Positions 1 to 9,192 are shown, counted from the first letter of the stretch. The stretch: 64,000 nucleotides of DNA from Bradyrhizobium septentrionale (GCF_011516645.4 NZ_CP088285.1:4482501-4546500), one strand, 5' to 3'. Made by a program: numbers and translations. Notes: generated by a model not told the origin, from the letters alone.

Positions 1-215
1 ACCCAAGATAGTAGCGGTCGGATCTCCATCCAATATCCGCTGCACTTGCTTGGGGTGGCAGCCAAGCTAAGTGGATCAGGTTGCTGACGTAGTTGTCCGT
101 TATGTTTTCCTGCGCGGCAATTTGAGCCATGGATTGGGCTTTCCCTGTCCGTAGCTGCTCGAACCAACTGCGTGCTCGCGCGATAGCTTTCACAAGAACA
201 GGGTCAGCTTGTGGG
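1..215 (-). pseudogene. Serine recombinase, C-terminal fragment (runs off left edge)
   Basis: Reading the minus strand gives an open stretch beginning PQADPVLVKAIARARSWFEQ and including MAQIAAQENITDNYVSNL, which resembles the helix-turn-helix tail of rhizobial large serine recombinases. The piece at 4799-6063 supplies the preceding part in the same frame: across the 8-bp duplication the two read ...DDYRRPQ / ADPVLVK... without a break. The gene was therefore cut by the IS66 element between them. The 3' end lies outside the window. Upstream nonsense and frameshift mutations make it a pseudogene. Confidence 0.8.
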
Positions 216-265
216 GTAACCGTCCGGTGAGGGCCGCGGCATGATCGCGCGGTGCGGTCGCCCGA

Positions 266-864
266 TCAGGCCGCAGACTGGACGGGGCTGTTCTTCCATT
301 CCCAAGGCAGCAGCTCATTGAGCCGACCTTGCGGGGTGCTGGCGATGCGGGCCAAGACGTCCGCCAGCCAGGCTTGCGGGTCGATGTCGTTGAGCTTTGC
401 CGTCATGATCAGCGTCGCCATGATGGCGGCGCGGTCAGCGCCGCGTTCCGAGCCGGCGAATAGCCAGGACTTGCGGCCGAGAGCAAAACCGCGCAGCGCG
501 CGCTCCGCCGCATTGTTTGTCAGGCAGATCCGCCCGTCATCGATGAAGCGAGTGAACCGATCCCAGCGGCGCAGCATGTAATCGATTGGCTTGGCGACCG
601 ATGAGGAGTTCGATAGCCGAGCACGCTGCTCGCGCAGCCACGCTTCCAGCACCGCCAGCAGGGGTGCGCTTTGCTCCTTGCGCACCCGCAGACGCTCTCC
701 GGCACTTTGGCCGTTGATGCCGCGCTCAATATCGAACAGTGCATCGATGCGCTTGACCGCCTCCAGGGCAATCGGCGAGATCGCTGCGGCATTCTTGTCT
801 CGCCTCGCATTGGCCGCGATGTCCGCCAGCTCGAAGAACTGCCGCCTGGCGTGGGCCCAACTTG
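266..864 (-). pseudogene. tnpC: IS66 transposase TnpC, C-terminal exon
   Basis: The minus-strand reading runs WAHARRQFFELADI, then the DDE_Tnp_IS66 tail with ICLTNNAAERALRG and ends WLADVLARIASTPQGRLNEL...VQSAA. The conserved NNxxERxLR block carries the last catalytic acidic residue of IS66 transposases. The upstream half of the protein lies at 2872-3922; joining the two across the intron restores ...ALC/WAHARR..., the normal IS66 sequence. It can act only if the intron is removed at the DNA level, because the intron lies antisense to tnpC and cannot be spliced from its mRNA. Confidence 0.88.
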
Positions 865-2876
865 CGTCAGGATAAGTCCTGGAAAGGAGGAAGAATGTGA
901 CCTGAAACCTTTCAACGTGACCCAGAGGGTTCGACGCCCTCGCGGCAAAGGCGGAGCCCGCCAGCCGGAAGCGAGTCTTGCATGGGTGACGGCAACGTCA
1001 TTCGTGAAGCGTAGACAGCGGGTACTGAAGCCCTGTGGCAGCCTCGAAATCATGGTCGTGCTGAAGCCTTCGCCGTGTTGGATCCGGGGGCAGCACTGGG
1101 AAAGCCGCTATGGTCAGGCTTACCGGTTCGGCCGGGGTCTCAGAGCAGGGCAAAGGTACGGGATGGGCCACCAGGAAACCTGAGAGGTCCCGTTTGTGTC
1201 CACATGAATCGGCCGGACAGGAGCACCGGCCTGAACAATGCTCCGGGCCCGATGACCGACTTGGCGAACATCGGGAGCGCAGACGCGAACACGAAACACC
1301 AAGGCATGTGGAATCCCGAGGCGAAGACATAAGCTGACGGACATGCGCGGCGGGAAGTCGTAGCGGCTTCGTAGTACCGAGGAAGGCGGGGAACTGGGCT
1401 CACCGGGACCCGCTGGAGGGAAGGGAGCCGTCACGCGTTAAGACCCATTGACGAGAAACACGGGAGGGAACCCTGAGTCCCGCAAACCTGTCCACGAAAC
1501 GACAATGGATAGCCGATCTGGCGAGGCAACATCCCGAGCGGGTGCTGACCGCGCTGCATCACCTGATCGACCGTGAATGGATGCTCGAGGCTTATCGTCT
1601 GACGCGCAAGGATGGCGCGCCCGGCGTCGACGGCATGATGGCGACGGACTATGAGGCGAACTTGGAGGTCAATCTTGATGATCTCCTGGCGCGCATCAAA
1701 TCCGGCCGTTACATCGCGCCGCCGGTGCGACGGCACTACATCCCCAAGGCGGATGGCACGGAACGGCCGCTGGGCATCCCGACACTGGAAGACAAGGTGG
1801 CGCAGCGGGCGATTCTCCTGCTGCTAGAGCCGATCTACGAGACGGACTTCTTGCCGTGCTCGTACGGGTTCCGATCGGGACGATCGGCCCATGACGCCCT
1901 GCACGCTCTACGTACCGGGTTCATGGAACAAGGGCTGCGCTGGGTGGTGGACGTCGATATCTCGAAATACTTCGACACCATCGACCACGCACACTTGCGC
2001 CGATTCCTCGACCAGCGAGTCACGGACGGTGTCGTCCGGAGGATGATTGATAAATGGCTGAAGGCGGGGGTGCTCGAAAAGGGCATCCTGCGCCGCACGA
2101 CTGTTGGAACGCCCCAAGGCGGCGTGATCTCGCCACTGCTTGCAAACATCTACCTGCATTATGTGCTGGACGAATGGTTCGAGCAGGTGGCGCGACCGCG
2201 GCTCAAGGGGCGGTGCCAACTGGTTCGATACGCTGATGATGCGGTGATTGCCTTTGAGGACCACCTGTCCGGCAAGCGATTGCTGAACGTGTTGGCCAAG
2301 CGGCTTGATCGGTATGGGCTTCAACTCCATCCGACCAAGACTCGCTTCGTAGACTTCCGGTTCAAACGCCCAGGCGGGCGTCATCCTGCGACGGCGGGGA
2401 CCACGTTCAACTTCCTTGGCTTCACCCACGTGTGGGGTCTGTCGAGGCAAGGCAAGAATGTCGTCCGTCAGATAACGGCAAAAGACCGTTACGCACGCGC
2501 GCTGGCTTCTGTGATGGAATGGTGTCGGCAAAACCTGCACTGTTCGTTCAGGGAGCAGCACGCCCATCTGTCACGGGTAATCCGGGGGCACTGCGCCTAC
2601 TACGGCATCTCCGGAAACGGCCGACGCATCAGATGGTACCACCACCAAGTCACGCGGATATGGAGGAAATGGCTCGCACGGCGTGGCCGCCACAGCAATC
2701 TGCCGTGGACGCGCTTCCGGGCCATGCTCGCGCGATACCCACTGCCAACAGCCAAGATCGTCCACCAATATGCTGCCGTCTCGTGAGCGAAGCTTGCGCG
2801 TGAAGAACCGGATGCGGGTAATCCGCTCGTCCGGGTCTGTGAGGGGCGGGGATGGCAACACCCCCGCCTACTCGGC
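864..2876 (+). mobile_element. Group II intron inserted antisense in IS66 tnpC
   Basis: About 600 bases of structured non-coding sequence (roughly 864-1470) precede a reverse transcriptase/maturase ORF. After it comes a domain V-like hairpin, gaaccggatgcgggtaatcc to about 2840, and then a domain VI-like stem, gcggggatggcaacaccccc. The exon junctions are deduced because tnpC reads through when about 864-2876 is removed; exact ends are uncertain by a few bases (5' start near ttgcgtcagg, 3' end near cctactcggc). Intron and host IS66 are on opposite strands. Domain folding was judged by eye only. Confidence 0.85.
1473..2786 (+). CDS. ltrA: Group II intron reverse transcriptase/maturase
   Basis: Intron-encoded protein for splicing and retrohoming. 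The frame shows the reverse transcriptase blocks: GAPGVDGM, IPKADGTERPLGIPTLEDKV, SYGFRSGRSAHDAL, DVDISKYFDTIDH, TPQGGVISPLLANIYLHYVLD and the catalytic YADD near residue 250, followed by the maturase-type tail (HAHLSRVIRGHCAYYG). The first ordinary start codon is GTG at 1542, but family-like sequence (NLSTKRQWIADLARQHPERV) continues upstream in frame to a stop before 1452. No ATG, GTG or TTG lies there; a CTG at 1473 preceded by gggaggga is the plausible start. There is no obvious C-terminal endonuclease domain, consistent with short bacterial group II proteins. Product identity is secure, the start is not. Confidence 0.9.
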   Translation: MSPANLSTKRQWIADLARQHPERVLTALHHLIDREWMLEAYRLTRKDGAPGVDGMMATDYEANLEVNLDDLLARIKSGRYIAPPVRRHYIPKADGTERPLGIPTLEDKVAQRAILLLLEPIYETDFLPCSYGFRSGRSAHDALHALRTGFMEQGLRWVVDVDISKYFDTIDHAHLRRFLDQRVTDGVVRRMIDKWLKAGVLEKGILRRTTVGTPQGGVISPLLANIYLHYVLDEWFEQVARPRLKGRCQLVRYADDAVIAFEDHLSGKRLLNVLAKRLDRYGLQLHPTKTRFVDFRFKRPGGRHPATAGTTFNFLGFTHVWGLSRQGKNVVRQITAKDRYARALASVMEWCRQNLHCSFREQHAHLSRVIRGHCAYYGISGNGRRIRWYHHQVTRIWRKWLARRGRHSNLPWTRFRAMLARYPLPTAKIVHQYAAVS

Positions 2877-3922
2877 AGAGTGCGGACATGATCGGCCCCT
2901 GCACGCGCGAGGCGTCATACAGCTCGTTGTAGCCGCTATAGGCATCGGCCTGCAGGATGCCGGAGAAGCTTTGAAGATGCCGTGTGGGATGCTCCTGCCG
3001 CCGGTCGCGCGAGGCGTAATAGAGCGCGGCCGGCGGCGCCCGCCCGCCAAACGGCCGATCGTCGCGAACGTAGGTCCAGATATGTCCCTTGACCGTCTGG
3101 CCCTTGGCCAGGATCGGCACCGTGGTGTCATCGCCATGCAGTCGCTCGGCGGAGAGGACGTGACGCTCGATCAGCCGATAGAGCGGCTGCAGGGCCGCCG
3201 CACAGGCGCCGACCTGGTCAGCCAGTGTCGACAGGCTCAGATCGATGCCCTCCCGGGCGTAGCGCTCGCTCTGCCGATTCAAGGGCTGATGCTGGCCGAA
3301 CTTCTCGAACAGGATCATGGCCAGCAGGTTCGGCCCGGCAAAGCCGCGCGGCGTCACGTGGAAGGGGGCTGGCGGCTGGGTGATCGTCTCGCAGTCCCGG
3401 CACGAGAACTTCTCGCGCACCGTCTGGATCACCTTCCACTGCCGGGGAATGACCTCCAGCGTCTCGGTGATATCTTCGCCCAGCTTTGATAGCTTCGATG
3501 AGCCGCAGCAAGGGCAGCTCTGCGGTGCGGCGACTACGAACACGCTCGCGCGGCAAATGGTCGGGGAACGGTTTGCGCGACGGACGCTTGCGCTGGAAGG
3601 ATTGCACCGTCTGCGCCCTGGCTGCCGCCCTCTCAGCCGCCAACTCGTCTTCGGTTGCGGTTGCTTCCAGCTCTTCGAGCTCAAGCTCCATCTGCTCCAA
3701 GAGCCGTGCCTTGCGCTCCGAGCGGCTGCCGTAAATCTGGCGACGCAGCTTCTCGATCTCGAGCTTGAGGTAACGGATCAGTGCCTCGGCCGCCTTCGCA
3801 TTGGCAGCTTCCGCTTTAGCGTTCGCCGCAACCGCCTCCGCTTCCAGGCGCGCGGCGCGCTCCGCGAGGATCATCGCATGCGCAGCGGCAAGATCGGTCG
3901 GAAGCGATTCAGATGTGGTCAC
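2872..3922 (-). pseudogene. tnpC: IS66 transposase TnpC, N-terminal exon
   Basis: Starts MTTSESLPTDLAAAHAMILA with a coiled-coil-like region of glutamate and alanine repeats, then KRPSRKPFPDHLPRERV and the zinc-binding block CPCCGSSKLSKLGED, and continues through ERLHGDDTTVPILAKGQ to ...GPIMSALC, where the intron interrupts it. Around 3480-3520 the frame changes (two overlapping frames are needed), so a frameshift accompanies the intron break. It lies just downstream of tnpB in the same element. Confidence 0.85.
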
Positions 3923-3967
3923 GATGATGATGGAATCACATCCATCACGATCCGCAAGCTCAAAGCC

Positions 3968-4315
3968 TCATCCGACCGATGCCGGTCGCCACGTCTCTTG
4001 TGGGTGCCGCCAGTCGATCCCGGACAAGAGATAACCGAGCTGCGCCGATGAGATCGTCACCACACCCTCGGCCGGGCTCGGCCAGATGAAGCGGCCGCGC
4101 TCAAGGCGTTTTGTGAACAGGCAGGCGCCCTGGCCGTCATGCCAGATCACCTTCAGCAGGTTGCCGCGGCGACCGCGGAAGCAAAACAGGTGGCCGCCCA
4201 GCGGGTCGCGATGCAAGATCTCCTGAACCTGTAATGCCAGCGACGGAAAGCCCTTCCGCATGTCGGTATGGCCGGTCGCGAGCCATACCCGCACGCCGGC
4301 TGGCAACGGGATCAT
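3968..4315 (-). CDS. tnpB: IS66 accessory protein TnpB
   Basis: A 115-aa protein starting MIPLPAGVRVWLATGHTDMR, with the typical TnpB core [40 protein letters not shown] and [15 protein letters not shown]. It is the normal full length. It overlaps the end of tnpA by 4 bases (ATGA type), so the two are probably translationally coupled. TnpB is an accessory factor needed for transposition of IS66 elements; its biochemical role is not established. Confidence 0.93.
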   Translation of the reverse strand: MIPLPAGVRVWLATGHTDMRKGFPSLALQVQEILHRDPLGGHLFCFRGRRGNLLKVIWHDGQGACLFTKRLERGRFIWPSPAEGVVTISSAQLGYLLSGIDWRHPQETWRPASVG

Positions 4316-4713
4316 CGCGGCCGTCCATCAGTCAGCGCCGCCACGACTGCGGTCAGCGTCGCCGCGTCAACCGCACCGGTGATCCGCATCCGAGCCCCGG
4401 CCGCGAACTCAATCTCGATCGCACCGCAGCTTCCCGAGGGCGCGGTCAACGGTTGCCGGTCTGGCGCAATGGAGACTGGCGCAAAACCGACCTCGTCATC
4501 CTGCCGCTGCATCGGCTCGGCCCCGCAAGCGAGGACACCGGTCCGCGCCTGCCGCCGCCAGGCCGTAACCAGATTGCGGTGAACGTCGTGTCGCCGAGCA
4601 ACCTCGACAACACTGGCCCCAGGCGCCAGACTCTCCTCCACGATCCGAAGCTTCTCCGCACTCGTCCTCCGCCGTCGCCGCTCAGGACCGCACAGAACCG
4701 TAACCGTCGTCAC
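4312..4713 (-). CDS. tnpA: IS66 accessory protein TnpA (helix-turn-helix)
   Basis: A 133-aa protein with an N-terminal helix-turn-helix region typical of IS66 OrfA (RRRRTSAEKLRIVEESLAPG, VVEVARRHDVHRNLVTAWRR) followed by a variable linker and a short C-terminal EIEFAAGARMRITGAVDAA segment. It is the first gene of the IS66 transposition operon, about 85 bases inside the right terminal repeat. It appears intact. Confidence 0.92.
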   Translation of the reverse strand: MTTVTVLCGPERRRRRTSAEKLRIVEESLAPGASVVEVARRHDVHRNLVTAWRRQARTGVLACGAEPMQRQDDEVGFAPVSIAPDRQPLTAPSGSCGAIEIEFAAGARMRITGAVDAATLTAVVAALTDGRPR

Positions 4714-4798
4714 GTTTGCTCATTTGTTTGCGAATTAATGCGCAAACCATCTCACGCTCGAACCCGATCCGGGAAGGCGGCCTCCACCGGAGGCGTAC

Positions 4799-6063
4799 CT
4801 TGTGGGCGACGATAGTCGTCGATCAGGAATTGGGTCGAGCCGGCGCGATCCGTCCCTACGAACGGAACCTCGAGCGAAATCTCGCGCTCCTCCCCGTGCG
4901 GGGCAGGAGGTTTTGGAGCGTTGTTGGATAGCGCGCTGCGCAATTGGCTCGAGCTGAGGTTGATGTTTTAGCTCGTCTTCCTGACGATCACGCGCGAAAC
5001 CAAGTCCGAGACGATGGCCATCTTCCGCTCTGAATGTTCGGAAGCGATCACTTGGGCAAGCTGTTCTGCAGTCCCGATTGCTGCACGAATTTCTGCGACA
5101 CGGTAACCGCTTCCTAGGAAACTCGAGATTTGCGCGCCCTCTGTGAGAAAATCATATAGGCGTCCGAGCACAATATCGTCAGCTTGCGCTGCCGGAACTC
5201 TAAGTTGATCCGGCTCTTCTGATGATAGAGATCGACCTCGGCGATTCGGGGTGACGTAATATCAATACCGTTTGCCGTTCTTACTCGTGTGGCCCGCGGC
5301 GAGACGGTTACCGGCGTCGTCGTACATGAGTCCTCTCAGCACGTTCGGACTCTCGGCGTTCGATCGCGATCGTCTCCTATGGCCGTTCGCGCTGAGCTGG
5401 GCCTGAACGGCATCCCAGGTCGTCGGGGAGATGAGTGCCGGATGTTGTCCCGGATGACGAGCACCCTTATGCACGATCTCTCCCAGATAAAGGGGGTTGG
5501 AGAGGACCTTGTAGATATGACCGCGAGCGAAGGGGAGATTGCCAATAGCCCGCTCCCGCTGAATCGAGTAAGGCTTTGTGCGGAGATTGAGGCGAGCCAG
5601 CTCGTTCTGAACGTTCCTGACGTTCTTGAATTTGAGAAATAGATCAAAGATCGTGCGCACAGTCTGGGCCTCAAGATCGTTGACCTTGAGAGTGCGATCC
5701 ATGCGGTCATAGCCGAGAGGGACCCAGCCTCCCATCCACATACCCTTCTTTTTGGAGGCAGTGATCTTGTCGCGAATCCGTTCGCCGGTTAGTTCGCGCT
5801 CGAACTGAGCAAAGGATAGCAGCACATTTAGCGTAAGGCGCCCCTTCGAGCTCGTCGTGTTGGGTCACTGAAACGAACGAGACGCTTGCAGCGTCGAACA
5901 CGTCGACAATCTTTGCGAAGTCCGCAAGCGAGCGGGTGAGGCGGTCGACCTTATAAACGACGACGATGTCGACCGCCCCCGTCTCGACGTCAGCAAGGAG
6001 CTGCTTCAAGGCCGGACGATCCATCGAACCGCCCGAGTATCCTCATGTGTCTGGGTGCGACCG
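4799..6063 (-). pseudogene. Serine recombinase, central part, degenerate
   Basis: Starts in frame at ...YSGGSMDRPALKQLLADVET and VDIVVVYKVDRLTRS, the resolvase catalytic-domain end, then LLSFAQFERELTGERIRDKI, GWVPLGYDR and a recombinase domain (VRTIFDLFLKF, SNPLYLGEIVHKG). The N-terminal segment with the catalytic serine is missing. There is a frameshift near 5830-5850, an in-frame TGA at 5262-5264 and an in-frame TAA at 4968-4970. The remaining C-terminal portion is at 1-215, across the IS66 insertion. The parent was probably the integrase of an excised or decayed mobile island. Confidence 0.88.
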
Positions 6064-6332
6064 GGAGCTTATCAGGGGGGCTCAGGGCGTTATTGCAAGT
6101 CAAAAGCTGAAAGACGCGGTGGCTAACGGATATACGCGCAATCTTAACAGGTTGGCGAATGATCTCGGGGAGCGCGGTCTATCGTTTGACGGGAGTAGTG
6201 ACGCTTTCTTGCTCGCCCATGCTAAGGAAATCTCCAAGGGTGATAAACTTATGTGGGCCGCGGTGGGGGCGCTTAGAGAACATCGTGCCCCCAACGCTCC
6301 GGGCGCTTCATCTATTGGTGGGCGCCCTGATC
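6064..6332 (+). pseudogene. nopD-like effector, repeat-region fragment
   Basis: An open plus-strand segment reads ELIRGAQGVIASQKLKDAVA, then NGYTRNLNRLANDLGERGLS and KEISKGDKLMWAAVGALREH. A related block, FIKGAISHALESNKLGSTTA and RSFDWALRKFSRELG, appears after the IS3 insertion at about 9220, directly upstream of a C48 protease domain. I infer that both are remnants of the repeat region of one NopD/Blr1693-like type III effector interrupted by the IS3. No start codon or signal end is visible here. Confidence 0.55.
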
Positions 6333-6355
6333 TTCCCCCGAAAAAGTGGACAGGG

Positions 6356-7216
6356 TTAAGCTGGTTTTAGCTCCATCTCGATCGGGGCGAGGTACCCGAT
6401 GGCGGAATGGAGTCGAGTTCGATTGTAGAAGCCCTCAATGAAGGCGAAGATATCGCGCTGGGCCTCGGCCCGGGTCTCATATTGGCGATGATGAACGAGC
6501 TCGGTCTTCAGGGTATGGAAGAAGCTCTCCATCGGGGCATTGTCGTAGCAGTCGGCTTTGCGGCTCATTGATGCCGTGATGCCGGCGGCCGACAGGATCG
6601 CGCGATAGTCCTGTGAGGCGTACTGCACGCCGCGATCGGAGTGATGGATCAATCCGCCTTCCGGATGCTGCTGCTGGATTGCCATCTTCAAGGCGGACGA
6701 GGCGAGTTCGACCTGCATGTGATCCCGCATCGCCCAACCGACGATCTTGCGGCTGAAGAGGTCCATGATGGCCGCCAGGTAGAGCCAGCCCTCTGCAGTC
6801 GGAATGTAGGTAATATCGGCGAGCCAGATCCGGTTTGGGGCCGCGGCTGCAAAATGACGTTCGATGAGGTTCGGCGCGATCGGCAGGCCGTGGCGGCTGT
6901 CGGTGGTCCGAACGCGACGCGGTGATGCCATGATGGCGCGGATGCCGTGCCGATGCATCAAGCGTTCGATCCGGCCACGGCTGGCGCCACGTCCCTGTAC
7001 CCGCAGAGCGGCATGGACCCGCGGACTGCCATAGCGTCCGCCACTGTCTTGATGGACCTGTCGGATCGCAGCCAGCAGCGCGGCATTGGTGGTTGCGCGT
7101 GCGTTTACCGGGCGCTCACGCCAAGCGTAATAGCCGGCCGCCGAGACCCCGAGCACGGCGCACATCAGCCGCACCGGATAGGCGTCGCGATGGTCCTCAA
7201 TGAAGCGGAAGCTCAT
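6356..7216 (-). CDS. IS3-family transposase OrfB (integrase core)
   Basis: A 286-aa DDE integrase: HTH_21-like segment near the N terminus (VHQDSGGRYGSPRVHAAL), then NRIWLADITYIPTAEGWLYL with the first catalytic Asp, HHSDRGVQYAS with the second, and DNAPMESFFHTLKTE with the Glu, ending TRLHSAIGYLAPIEMELKPA. It is normal length. In intact IS3 elements it is expressed by a programmed frameshift from orfA; here the IS110 insertion separates the two, so the fused transposase cannot be made. Confidence 0.92.
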   Translation of the reverse strand: MSFRFIEDHRDAYPVRLMCAVLGVSAAGYYAWRERPVNARATTNAALLAAIRQVHQDSGGRYGSPRVHAALRVQGRGASRGRIERLMHRHGIRAIMASPRRVRTTDSRHGLPIAPNLIERHFAAAAPNRIWLADITYIPTAEGWLYLAAIMDLFSRKIVGWAMRDHMQVELASSALKMAIQQQHPEGGLIHHSDRGVQYASQDYRAILSAAGITASMSRKADCYDNAPMESFFHTLKTELVHHRQYETRAEAQRDIFAFIEGFYNRTRLHSAIGYLAPIEMELKPA

Positions 7217-7249
7217 GTCCGGGTTCCGGCAAAGATCGCGATCGACTTC

Positions 7250-8635
7250 CTAAGAAACAGCCTGATTGGCGTTGCACGGAATGGCCTGCAAGACAAAGCC
7301 GAGCGATTTGGCCCGGCGCTGAAGGTTAGCGAGGACGCGGCTGCGATATTGTCGCTCATATTGGTCGGCACCTGGATCCCTGTAGCTCATGCCATGCCGG
7401 AGTGTGTTGTAGAATAAAACTGCAATCTTGCGGGCGGTCGCCGTCACCGCCTTCGACTTGCCCGCGCGTGAGGACAGCCGGCGATAGAATGCTCCGAGCG
7501 CCGTATCGCTCCGCCCCACGGTTGTGGCTGCCAATCGCAGTAGTGCGGCTGCCCGGCTGGAGGATCTCCGCGTGCGTGAAGATAGTACCTTGCCACCGGA
7601 GATTTTGTTGCCGGGTGCGAGGCAGAGCCAAGAGGTGAAGTGCTTGGCGGTTGGCCACGCCCTCAGATCCTTGCCGCACTCGCCGACGAGCTTCAATGCG
7701 AGTGACGGACCCAGCCCATGGATCTCAGTCAGATCAACGCCGAGCACACCGTACAGCGCGGTCCTGACATCGAAGGTGGGTGTGTTGACCTGCTTGGTCT
7801 TTACGCGTGGCTGGGATAGCTTTCCGACCGGCTTTGCTTCTCTGTTGCTAAGCGCGGCGATCAAGACTTCGAGCTTGCGGTCGCAGTCCAGCATCTTCGC
7901 CTGGTAGATGTCGTAGAGTTCCAGCGATTGGGTCAGAGCGAAGACATGTTCCTCCCGGTCGTTGCCGATCAGCGCCGCGCGGATCGTCTCCGTTGAAGAA
8001 TGGCAGCGCACGTCTCGATAGGTTGCCAGAACGTCGGGATTGCGCTCGCCTGCAACAATGGCTCGGATAATCCGCATACCAGTCGCTCCGGTGATATCCG
8101 AGACGACATGATGGAGCTGCAGGTTCATCTCCATCAGAGCCTTCTGCATGTGCTGGATATGGGCGGCAGCATATTCAACCAGCCGCTCCCGCTGGCGCAG
8201 ATAAGCGCGCAGGGTCGCAATCTCGGCATCGGGACGGAAGCTGCCGCGTAACAGCCCATAGGAATGAAGCTGGCGTAACCACGCAGCATCGCTGACATCG
8301 GTCTTGCGCCCGGGCACATTCTTGGCATACCGCGCGTTGACCAGAATGACCTCGAACCCGCGCTGCTCCAGAATCTCGTAGACCGGGATCCAATAGACGC
8401 CAGTGGATTCCATCGCGACGCTGGTCACACCGCATGTCTTGAACCAGTCCGCCAGACTATGCAGGTCCTGTGTGAACGTGCTGAACGTGCGCACTGGGAC
8501 ATCGGTGCAGGCCGGGTTCACGGCGGCCATGTGCATCTTTGATCCGATGTCGATGGCAGCCGCCCCGACGTTGACTGGCTTCAATTCCGGGCGATCTGCA
8601 GTTGTCGTCTTGAGCATTGCGGGTCCTCCGTCCAA
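7250..8635 (-). CDS. IS110-family transposase (DEDD)
   Basis: A 461-aa protein with the N-terminal RuvC-like DEDD domain: AAIDIGSKMHMAAVNPACTD, then VAMESTGVYWIPVYEILE, VNARYAKNVPGRKTDVSDAA, and a C-terminal transposase_20 segment IHGLGPSLALKLVGECGKDL...LCLAPGNKISGGKVLSS with the conserved serine region. It appears complete; the conventional start could be the internal MLKTTTADRPELK a few residues in. Upstream is the non-coding end that in this group encodes the guide RNA. Confidence 0.93.
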   Translation of the reverse strand: MDGGPAMLKTTTADRPELKPVNVGAAAIDIGSKMHMAAVNPACTDVPVRTFSTFTQDLHSLADWFKTCGVTSVAMESTGVYWIPVYEILEQRGFEVILVNARYAKNVPGRKTDVSDAAWLRQLHSYGLLRGSFRPDAEIATLRAYLRQRERLVEYAAAHIQHMQKALMEMNLQLHHVVSDITGATGMRIIRAIVAGERNPDVLATYRDVRCHSSTETIRAALIGNDREEHVFALTQSLELYDIYQAKMLDCDRKLEVLIAALSNREAKPVGKLSQPRVKTKQVNTPTFDVRTALYGVLGVDLTEIHGLGPSLALKLVGECGKDLRAWPTAKHFTSWLCLAPGNKISGGKVLSSRTRRSSSRAAALLRLAATTVGRSDTALGAFYRRLSSRAGKSKAVTATARKIAVLFYNTLRHGMSYRDPGADQYERQYRSRVLANLQRRAKSLGFVLQAIPCNANQAVS

Positions 8636-8853
8636 TCATGGGCAGGAGGGTCTGGGTTATGCCAATTTGTCATCTTCCTAATCGGGATCGCCGCCGGAGC
8701 GCCGTCACCACTCTCAAGTCCGCATGCACCCATGGACCACGTTTTTTAACGGGGACAGTGCCTCCAATAAGCTGACGGCCGCTACCCTCCCGGCCTCAGA
8801 CGATAGCACAAGGCTGTTTCTACCCCGCGCAGGCACGCCACGGCGCTGGACAG
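8636..8853 (-). ncRNA. Candidate IS110 bridge RNA region
   Basis: This is the 218-base non-coding end upstream of the IS110 transposase start. In IS110-group elements such as IS621 the long 5' non-coding end encodes a bridge RNA whose loops base-pair with target and donor DNA. The position and length fit, but the folding and guide loops were not computed, so this is inferred from family knowledge only. Confidence 0.4.
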
Positions 8854-8854
8854 T

Positions 8855-9134
8855 TTTTTAAAATGTCCCGCTCCATGCGCAGCCGCTCATTCTCCTCGCG
8901 CAGCCGGGCGATCTCGGCAGCCTGGTCCGCCGGCATCGGCGTCGCTTGCGTCGTGGGGCGCCGCGCCGCCGCTGCCGGCTCCTGCCGGAGCTTCTCCACC
9001 CAGCGCCGCAGCACCGAATCACGCAGACCGAGTTCCTTGCCGACCGACGTGATCGACCGGCCACTCGATACCACGAGTTCAGCGGCCTGCCGCTTGTACT
9101 CCTCGGTAAACGACCGACGTTGACGCTCTTGCAT
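8855..9134 (-). pseudogene. IS3-family OrfA, split by IS110
   Basis: Starts MQERQRRSFTEEYKRQAAEL with a helix-turn-helix (GRSITSVGKELGLRDSVLRR) and a leucine-zipper-like end (AEIARLREENERLRMERDIL). The frame then runs artificially into IS110 sequence to a stop at 8820. Its true last codons lie at about 7215-7248. Family length is about 90-100 aa. Confidence 0.87.
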
Positions 9135-9192
9135 CCGACACCTCCGGGCTCTCTGAGCCTACTACAGGTGTCCACTCATTCGGAGGAGGTTC

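Larger units (their letters stand above)
216..4798 (-). mobile_element. IS66-family element carrying a group II intron
   Basis: The element has three minus-strand ORFs in the IS66 order tnpA, tnpB, tnpC. The left terminal repeat starts gtaaccgtccggtgaggg at 216 and the right one ends caccggaggcgtac at 4798 (about 15 of 20 positions match when inverted). An exact 8-bp target duplication, cttgtggg, sits at 208-215 and 4799-4806, the length expected for IS66. The tnpC gene is interrupted at about 864 to 2875 by a group II intron on the opposite strand, which accounts for the 4.58-kb length. It was inserted into a serine recombinase gene. Confidence 0.93.
7249..8853 (-). mobile_element. IS110-family element inside the IS3 orfA
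   Basis: The boundaries come from IS3 orfA, which resumes at aagtcgatcgcg (7248 and below) after breaking off in its A-rich ...gacattttaaaaaa (8854 and above). The 1.6-kb insert has a single transposase whose stop codon is within 3 bases of one end and about 218 non-coding bases at the other end. That layout, with short flanks and no obvious inverted repeats, is the IS110-group organisation. Confidence 0.8.
6333..9192 (-). mobile_element. IS3-family element interrupted by an IS110 element
   Basis: Inward-facing ends are cccccgaaaaagtggaca near 6336 and tgtccactcattcggagga near 9169-9187, which are inverted repeats with a few mismatches. OrfA (8855-9134) and OrfB (6356-7216) are on the minus strand. 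The tail of OrfA (KSIAIFAGTRT*) sits next to orfB at about 7215-7248, separated from the rest of orfA by the IS110 insertion. No clear target duplication was recognised. The element itself sits in a nopD-like effector pseudogene. Confidence 0.82.
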
